Source of the DNA: JANXYW01 sp964458665
GTDB lineage: Bacteria > Chloroflexota > Dehalococcoidia > DSTF01 > JACRBR01
Direction: 5' to 3'
DNA: 64,000 bases
Assembly (NCBI GenBank): GCA_964458665.1
Contig: CAYWOO010000056.1
Location: forward strand, 18,030 to 82,029
Below the pieces are notes generated by a model. It searched no databases. It was not told where the DNA came from and worked only from the letters and a program-made list of their open reading frames with translations. The translations under genes and the position numbers were made by a program. This document shows, piece by piece, positions 58,766 to 64,000 of the stretch; positions within the stretch are counted from its first letter, which is position 1; every line of letters starts with the position of its first letter.

Positions 58766-59581
58766 GTGACCAGCTACGCCCTCAGCGAGACCACGCCCAA
58801 ACACCTGGCTGCGCCGCCCTCGCGGCTGTGGGTCTACACGAATTTCGACTGCAATTTGGCTTGTACGTACTGCCTGACGTCATCCTCTCCGACAGCTGAA
58901 CGGCGAACGCTTCCCCCAGGCGCCTACTTCCAGCTCATCGACGAGGCCGTGACGGTGGGCATGGACGAGGTGTTTCTGACCGGGGGCGAGCCGTTTCTGC
59001 TCCCCGACATCTTCGAGAAGCTCACATACGCCGCCGAACGGCTACCCACCACGGTGCTGACGAACGGCATGCTGCTGAAGCGTCAGCGTCTTGAATCGTT
59101 GAGGCGGCTTTCCCACCTCCCAATCATGTTGCAGGTGAGTCTCGATGGCCACACTGCCGAGATCCACGACGCGTATCGTGGCGCCGGCTCCTGGGCTTCC
59201 ACGGTGGCCGCCATTCGGTCGTTGCGAGACAGCGGCTTCCGGGTCGCGGTCGGTGCGACGGAGACGCCCGTCAACAGGCCGTACGTCGAGGAGTTGCGCG
59301 CTTTCGTGCGCGAACTGGGCATACCCGAGCAAGCATTCTTCTTGCGGCCGCTCACGAAGCGAGGCTTCAGCCACGAAGGAATCGAACTGAGGGCGGAGGA
59401 TGTATCGCCGGAGCTCACCGTCACCGCTGATGGAGTCTTCTGGCATCCCCAGTCTGCCGGTGAGGCGATGCTCCTGTCCCGCGACATCTTCCCGCTGCGC
59501 GATGCAGTGGAGCTCATGCAAACAAACCTCGAGGTCATGACGGCGGGCGGTCCGGTGCCGCAGCAGTATCGCTGCGCATAG
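58766..59581 (+). CDS. Radical SAM protein, first gene of an uncharacterised operon
   Basis: A 271-residue radical SAM enzyme. The 4Fe-4S motif CNLACTYC gives C29, C33 and C36, and the SAM-binding GGEP motif is in VFLTGGEPFLLPDIFEKL (about 71-88). No second cluster (SPASM) domain is seen, although the protein ends with QQYRCA. The GTG at 58766 is chosen because it lies 6 bases after the predicted -10, implying a leaderless mRNA; a GTG at 58712 with GAGGAGG upstream lies before that promoter. The substrate is unknown. Confidence 0.85.
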   Translation: MTSYALSETTPKHLAAPPSRLWVYTNFDCNLACTYCLTSSSPTAERRTLPPGAYFQLIDEAVTVGMDEVFLTGGEPFLLPDIFEKLTYAAERLPTTVLTNGMLLKRQRLESLRRLSHLPIMLQVSLDGHTAEIHDAYRGAGSWASTVAAIRSLRDSGFRVAVGATETPVNRPYVEELRAFVRELGIPEQAFFLRPLTKRGFSHEGIELRAEDVSPELTVTADGVFWHPQSAGEAMLLSRDIFPLRDAVELMQTNLEVMTAGGPVPQQYRCA

Positions 59582-59594
59582 AGATGGAGAGTCG

Positions 59595-60137
59595 ATGACG
59601 AACGCACTGGTTACGGTTGATTCGCCCGCGTGGCGCGGGCAACTGGTCTCGTACGGGATCGCGTTCCTCCGCGTCGGCTTCGGGCTGCTGTTCCTGACGA
59701 ACGGCCTCGCGAAGGCGACTGGATGGGACGGGATCCATCCGTTCCCAGGCTTTCTCATCGACTTTGACGGTGCGAAAGGGATTCTTGCGTATGACGTACA
59801 GACCCACCCTGTCGGCATCTACAAGGACTTCATCGATAACGTCGTCCTCGAACACTACACATTCTTCGGCGTCTTGCTCACGATCACGGAGGTCTCTATC
59901 GGTCTCATGCTTGTCACCGGCGCCTTCGCGAACATCGGGGCGATGATCGGTGCGGGGTTTGCCCTCCATCTGAACTTCGCCAATTGGGACCGAAACATCT
60001 GGGCCTGGGAGTACGCGGTCGAATGGATCCCGCTGATCGCGCTCGTGCTCATCGGATCGGGCCGCCATCTGGGCCTCGACGAAGCATCTTCGAAGTTGCT
60101 ACCGCCAGGATTGAGACGCTGGCCGTTGACCGGCTGA
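59595..60137 (+). CDS. DoxX/DoxD-like membrane protein
   Basis: A 180-residue membrane protein with four helices (about 20-40, 86-110, 113-128 and 138-160) of the DoxX/TQO-small-subunit type. Family members take part in quinone-linked redox chemistry or redox homeostasis. AFLRVGFGLLFLTNGLAKAT (about 23-42) is the usual start block. It lies 13 bases after the radical SAM gene with GGAGAG upstream. Confidence 0.8.
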   Translation: MTNALVTVDSPAWRGQLVSYGIAFLRVGFGLLFLTNGLAKATGWDGIHPFPGFLIDFDGAKGILAYDVQTHPVGIYKDFIDNVVLEHYTFFGVLLTITEVSIGLMLVTGAFANIGAMIGAGFALHLNFANWDRNIWAWEYAVEWIPLIALVLIGSGRHLGLDEASSKLLPPGLRRWPLTG

Positions 60138-60155
60138 TGAGGAAGGAACAGACAC

Positions 60156-61292
60156 ATGCAAGCAACCCAAGCGCGCACCGAATACCAGGAATCCCTCGGA
60201 TCCATCATCGAGAAGACGATAGCGCCCATGGCGATCGAGATCGATCGTTCCGCCGTGTTTCCGCGCGCAGCTATGAGCGAACTCGCCGGAGCGGGGCTCC
60301 TTGGCCTCATCAGCGGGCCCGAGGTTGGCGGTATGGGGCTTGGACATCGGGCCGCGGCGGATGTCGTCGAACGGTTGGCACAGCACTGTGCTTCGACAGC
60401 AATGATCGTGTGCATGCACTATGCGGCCACCGCCGTGATCGAAGCGCACGCCTCGCCCGAAGTGAGAGAATCGGCCGCCTCCGGCCGCGCGATCGCTACG
60501 CTCGCGTTTTCTGAGGCTGGATCGCGCAGCCACTTCTGGGCGCCGGTGAGTTCGGCGACGCGCGAAGGCGAGAGCATCCGCCTCGATGGCCAGAAGAGCT
60601 GGGTGACCTCGGCAGGCGAAGCGGATCTATATGTCTGGTCGAGCCGTCCCGCAAACGCGGAGGGCGCAAGCACGCTCTGGTTGGTGCCAGCCGCTACGAT
60701 GGGCCTCCGCGTGCCGGCGCCCTTCGACGGATTGGGGCTACGAGGTAATTGCTCGAGCCCAGTCCTCGCAGAAGGCGCGATCGTACTGGCATCCTCGATG
60801 CTCGGGCCAGACGGCGGCGGCTTCGACGTGATGATGGGCGTCGTACTGCCGTACTTCCAGCTGATGAGCGCCGGCTTCTCGGTGGGGACGATGGAGGCGG
60901 CGACGACCAAGGCAGCTGCGCATGTGGGCGGCGCGCGACTCGAGCATCTGGAGCAGTCGCTTGCCGATCTCCCAACAATCCGGTCGTACGTGGCCCGCAT
61001 GCGGATTAAGACTGATATGGCGCGCGCGCTGATGTTCGACGCGGTGGTCGCTGCCGAGACCGGCCGCGAGGACGCGATGCTACGCATTCTCGAGTCGAAG
61101 GCTGCTGCCGGGGAAGCCTCGACGGAGGTTACCGACCTCGCCATGCGCGTCTGCGGCGGTGCGGCCTTCCGAAAGGAAGCAGGCATCGAGCGCCACTTCC
61201 GCGATGCCCGGGCGGCCACTGTGATGGCGCCGACGACGGACGTGCTCTACGACTTCATCGGCCGCGCGGTCTGCGGTCTACCATTGTTCTAA
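60156..61292 (+). CDS. Acyl-CoA dehydrogenase family flavoprotein
   Basis: A 378-residue acyl-CoA-dehydrogenase-fold enzyme (FAD). The FAD and substrate strand is IATLAFSEAGSRSHFW (about 112-127), with LDGQKSWVTSAGEADLYVWS (about 143-162) as the beta domain and VTDLAMRVCGGAAFRKEAGI (about 326-345) in the C-terminal helical part. Some relatives oxidise non-CoA substrates, such as peptidyl-cysteine or nitroalkanes, so the CoA ester is not certain. Starts 18 bases after the DoxX gene. Confidence 0.87.
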   Translation: MQATQARTEYQESLGSIIEKTIAPMAIEIDRSAVFPRAAMSELAGAGLLGLISGPEVGGMGLGHRAAADVVERLAQHCASTAMIVCMHYAATAVIEAHASPEVRESAASGRAIATLAFSEAGSRSHFWAPVSSATREGESIRLDGQKSWVTSAGEADLYVWSSRPANAEGASTLWLVPAATMGLRVPAPFDGLGLRGNCSSPVLAEGAIVLASSMLGPDGGGFDVMMGVVLPYFQLMSAGFSVGTMEAATTKAAAHVGGARLEHLEQSLADLPTIRSYVARMRIKTDMARALMFDAVVAAETGREDAMLRILESKAAAGEASTEVTDLAMRVCGGAAFRKEAGIERHFRDARAATVMAPTTDVLYDFIGRAVCGLPLF

Positions 61293-61303
61293 AGGAGCTG
61301 GAC

Positions 61304-62164
61304 ATGAAGGATGACACGATTGTGCTGGGCGCTGTCGCGCATGACCCCAAGGTCGTGACAATCTGGGACGGCTTCAAACGATACTTCGCGAAACGTGACT
61401 TCTCGTTCGACTACGTGCTGTACTCGAACTACGAACGCCAGGTCGAAGCATTGCTGAACGGACAGATCGACATCGCGTGGAACTCACCGCTCGCGTGGAT
61501 CAGGGCGCAGCGACTGGCGAAGGCGCGTGGCCTCGAAGTCTCCAGCTTCTGCATGCGTGACACCGATCGCGACAACCGGTCGGTGATCGTTGTGCGGACA
61601 GACGCGGGTATCAGCAGCATGGCCGACCTTCGAGGGAAGACCGTCGCGGTGGGCGCGATCGACTCGCCGCAAGCGACGCTGATCCCGCTCGATCATCTGC
61701 GGCGTGAAGGCCTGACGCCAGAGAAAGACTTCGTCGTGCTTCGGCACGAGCTGTTGGGTGGGCTCCACGGCGACCACGTCGGCGGCGAGCGCGACGCCGC
61801 CACGTCACTGATGGCAGGGACGGCCGACGCAGCCTGTATGTTGGAATGGAACTATCGCTCGTTCATTGGCGATGGCCTGTTTCCCCCGCTCCAGACGGTG
61901 GTTCTCGCTCGCACCGGCCCGTATGACCATTGCAACATGACGGCTGGGCCTGCGGCCCCGCAATCCGCGGTTGATCGCTTCCGCGACGCGCTGCTCGCTA
62001 TGGATCCCTCCGACCCAGAGGTGAAGCGCCTGTTTGAGCTTGAAGGGTTGACCAAGTGGTGTGACGTGCGGCTGGACGCGTACGCCCCTCTTGAGACGGC
62101 CGTCGACGCGCTCGGTTTTTACGACGCGCACGGTGCGTTCCTGCGCGCGGAGTACGCATACTGA
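61304..62164 (+). CDS. PhnD-like periplasmic-binding-fold protein without a signal peptide
   Basis: A 286-residue type II solute-binding-fold protein of the phosphate/phosphite/phosphonate (PhnD) branch. Family blocks are QVEALLNGQIDIAWNSPLAW (about 46-65), SSMADLRGKTVAVGAIDSPQ (about 104-123) and AGTADAACMLEWNYRSF (about 167-183). There is no signal peptide or lipobox, and no ABC permease or ATPase is nearby, so it seems to work in the cytosol, as a binding protein, sensor or enzyme. It overlaps the next start codon by one base. Confidence 0.82.
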   Translation: MKDDTIVLGAVAHDPKVVTIWDGFKRYFAKRDFSFDYVLYSNYERQVEALLNGQIDIAWNSPLAWIRAQRLAKARGLEVSSFCMRDTDRDNRSVIVVRTDAGISSMADLRGKTVAVGAIDSPQATLIPLDHLRREGLTPEKDFVVLRHELLGGLHGDHVGGERDAATSLMAGTADAACMLEWNYRSFIGDGLFPPLQTVVLARTGPYDHCNMTAGPAAPQSAVDRFRDALLAMDPSDPEVKRLFELEGLTKWCDVRLDAYAPLETAVDALGFYDAHGAFLRAEYAY

Positions 62165-62865
62165 TGCGAGGGCGTAACTGCATCGTCGTGATGGCGCGCC
62201 AGCCCTCGCCCGGCTCAACGAAGACCCGGCTCGCGGCCGTGCTCGGCGACGAGGCCGCCGCCTCGGTCTACGAGGCCTTTCTCCTCGATACCATCGCGAC
62301 CTGTCGGCGCGTGGATGCACGGCTGCTCGTCTCGTACGCGCCCGACAGCCCCGGCGCGGCGCGCTACTTTCGGGACATTGCGCCTGAAGCCACGTTCGCC
62401 GCCCAGCCGGAGGCGCCGTTCGGGGTGCGGCTTGCGTCTGCGATGCAAGCCGCATTCGACGGTGGCTGCGAGCGCGTCGCGATCATCGGTTCGGATATCC
62501 CTCATATGGAAACTGTGTGGCTCGACGATGCCTTCGCATCGCTCGACGATCACGATATAGCGCTCGGCCCCACGCAGGACGGTGGATATTACTTGCTGGC
62601 GTTGCGGACGCCGGAGCCGCGCCTGTTCGATGACATCGACTGGAGCAGTGGCCGCGAACTCGGGCAGACGCGCAGCCGTGCAACCCAGCTGGGACTCCGG
62701 GTGCAGGATGTTCAGGAGACGTTCGACGTCGACAACCTCGCCGACCTCTTAGCGCTGCGGGATCTCATCCAGTCGACCGGCGCCGACGCGTGCCCACGCA
62801 CGGCCGCCGGGTTGGCACGTCTCGATCTGGCGGCGTCTTCGTTGGCCGGGACGCCCGTTCGATGA
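62164..62865 (+). CDS. DUF2064 / TIGR04282-type GT-A glycosyltransferase-like protein
   Basis: A 233-residue GT-A-fold protein of the rSAM/selenodomain-associated transferase 1 family (TIGR04282), whose members include proteins annotated for arsenosugar biosynthesis. VMARQPSPGSTKTRLAAVLG (about 9-28), IIGSDIPHM and LGPTQDGGYYLLAL (about 137-150) are hallmarks. The partner radical SAM protein lies next to it, with a four-base ATGA overlap. Whether the substrate contains arsenic, selenium or neither is open. Confidence 0.88.
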   Translation: MRGRNCIVVMARQPSPGSTKTRLAAVLGDEAAASVYEAFLLDTIATCRRVDARLLVSYAPDSPGAARYFRDIAPEATFAAQPEAPFGVRLASAMQAAFDGGCERVAIIGSDIPHMETVWLDDAFASLDDHDIALGPTQDGGYYLLALRTPEPRLFDDIDWSSGRELGQTRSRATQLGLRVQDVQETFDVDNLADLLALRDLIQSTGADACPRTAAGLARLDLAASSLAGTPVR

Positions 62866-63887
62866 CGAATGCGGCGATACCCCTGCGCGAGATCGATGGA
62901 CGAGGCGAAATCGTCTCCGGCTTGCCGCGCGAACTCTATATCGAGACAACCAATCGTTGCAATCTCAAGTGCCGTACCTGCCCTCAGTACTGGGGCATGG
63001 ATGAGGATGCGGCGGATCTTACGGTGGAACAGGTCAATCGCATCCTCGACTGCTTCCCGGACTTGAATCGCATCGTCCTCCACGGCATCGGCGAACCGCT
63101 GCTGAATAAAGCGCTCCCCGAGATCATCGCGTCGGTGAAGCGGCGCGATGCGTACGCGCTCTTCAACACGAACGGCCTGTTGTTGCGCGGCGCGGTCGCC
63201 GCAGCGATTGCATCGAGCGGTCTGGACGAACTCCGTGTGTCCGTCGACGCAGCATCGCCGAAGATCTACGAACTCGTGCGAGGCGCAGATGGCTTCGACC
63301 GGATCGTCCAGAATCTGCGCGACTTTGCCGCAGTGAAGCGTGAGGCAGGCGTATCGGGCCCCCGCGTGTCGCTGTGGATCACAGGCATGAAGACCAACGT
63401 GCGCGAATTGCCGAAGCTCGTCGAACTCGCGCATGAGATCGGCATCGGTGAGGTCTATCTCCAGCGCCTCGTCTATTCCGAACGTGGTCTTGCAGCCGCA
63501 GACGAGTCGCTCTACGAACGAGCTGATCTCGATGATCTCGAAGCCATTCGGAAGGCCGAAGCGCTGGCAACTACGCTGGGAGTGACGCTCCGAGGTTCCG
63601 GTGAGGGTTCATCGGGTGGGCTGCTCGCGACCTCAAGAACCGCGACGTTCCGCGACTGTAGGCGCCCATGGTCGCTGATGTACGTGACGGCCAACGGAAA
63701 CGTGCTGCCGTGTTGCATCGCGCCCTTTACCGGTGTCCCTTATGGCGAAATCGTGCTCGGAAATCTGTTCACAGATGCAGCGGAGACGATATGGAACGGA
63801 CCGCGCTACCGGGATTGGCGGCGGCGCATGCTCGCGGACAAGCCGCCGGCGGCGTGCGAGGGCTGCGGCGCTGGCTGGAGCCTGTAA
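62862..63887 (+). CDS. Radical SAM/SPASM domain protein
   Basis: A 341-residue enzyme. The radical SAM cluster motif CNLKCRTC gives C33, C37 and C40 (YIETTNRCNLKCRTCPQYWG), followed by LHGIGEPLLNKALPEIIASV. The C-terminal SPASM-like domain binds auxiliary iron-sulfur clusters: CRRPWSLMYVTANGNVLPCC (about 265-284) and a final CEGCGAGWSL. Such enzymes modify peptides or small molecules. It is translationally coupled to the DUF2064 gene and closes the visible operon before the membrane protein at the window edge. Confidence 0.9.
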   Translation: MTNAAIPLREIDGRGEIVSGLPRELYIETTNRCNLKCRTCPQYWGMDEDAADLTVEQVNRILDCFPDLNRIVLHGIGEPLLNKALPEIIASVKRRDAYALFNTNGLLLRGAVAAAIASSGLDELRVSVDAASPKIYELVRGADGFDRIVQNLRDFAAVKREAGVSGPRVSLWITGMKTNVRELPKLVELAHEIGIGEVYLQRLVYSERGLAAADESLYERADLDDLEAIRKAEALATTLGVTLRGSGEGSSGGLLATSRTATFRDCRRPWSLMYVTANGNVLPCCIAPFTGVPYGEIVLGNLFTDAAETIWNGPRYRDWRRRMLADKPPAACEGCGAGWSL

Positions 63888-64000
63888 CTCTCCGGCGGCG
63901 GCTCGTCGAACGCTGGTGTGAGGCGGTGGTGTGGCTCGGCTCGCTCGCAGCCGCCTGGCTCTTCGCGAGCCTTGCGGTGAGGCGTCATGCGTACTACGAA
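63855..64000 (+). CDS. Start of a membrane protein, cut by the window end (tentative)
   Basis: A frame open to the window edge reads RRWLEPVTLRRRLVERW, then AVVWLGSLAAAWLFASLAV and RRHAYYE: a basic leader followed by one hydrophobic helix. The GTG at 63855 overlaps the radical SAM gene by 33 bases; a later GTG at 63927 is also possible. No family can be given from 48 residues. Confidence 0.4.

Overview
The window is a high-GC, gene-dense stretch of bacterial chromosome. It has no rRNA, no CRISPR array and no intact transposase. Gene content suggests an aerobic, heterotrophic Chloroflexota, possibly Dehalococcoidia/SAR202-like: three luciferase-like flavin/F420 oxidoreductases, an F420-type PPOX protein, a Baeyer-Villiger monooxygenase, enolase-superfamily and FAH-family catabolic enzymes, a cytoplasmic GH29 fucosidase with a sulfatase, and ECF-type vitamin uptake. 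This placement is inference from gene content; no marker phylogeny was possible.

Layout. 0-8 kb: plus-strand oxidoreductases, a DinB protein, an acetoacetate-decarboxylase-like protein, a broken VOC gene, a methyltransferase with a phosphotransferase, and a BVMO with a palindromic operator candidate. 7.6-11 kb: tRNA-Arg and tRNA-His around a membrane-anchored duplicated-domain protein, dut, and a beta-lactamase-fold protein that lost its SxxK residues. 11-19 kb: HTH/ImmA-like pair, GNAT, LLM oxidoreductase, two alpha/beta hydrolases flanking a decayed Nudix gene, TldD, a four-helix-bundle gene bounded by 34-bp inverted repeats, and an amidohydrolase. 19-27 kb (minus): rpsU, two small membrane proteins, and the riboflavin genes ribH, ribBA, ribE and ribD interrupted by a PEP-utilising-enzyme homologue. 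27-33 kb (minus): glycosyltransferase, flippase, a Tat-exported dimethylformamidase-like protein and a sulfatase. 33-40 kb: an L-fucose locus (fuconate dehydratase, lactonase, Gfo/Idh/MocA dehydrogenase, mutarotase, SDR, GH29 fucosidase, FAH hydrolase) followed by an extradiol-dioxygenase-like gene. 40-48 kb: PPOX, ferritin-like protein, lysyl-PG-synthase-type membrane protein, sialidase-like and Kelch proteins, an ECF sigma/anti-sigma pair and an SDR.

48.8-55 kb (minus) is the most striking unit: a cobalamin riboswitch and intrinsic terminator precede an operon for an ECF importer (S, fused A-A', T) plus two secreted, membrane-anchored proteins. One has an alpha/alpha-toroid domain and the other a DUF4430 domain, which together look like the two halves of animal transcobalamin/intrinsic factor.

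56-64 kb: a TlpA thioredoxin-like protein and a two-component system are divergent from a radical-SAM operon (radical SAM, DoxX, acyl-CoA dehydrogenase, cytosolic PhnD-like protein, DUF2064 transferase, radical SAM/SPASM, start of a membrane protein). The divergent promoters carry mirror-image GTAAG-N6-GTAAG-N10-TATGNT elements, which suggests that the response regulator drives both sides. The product of this operon is not recognisable from sequence alone.
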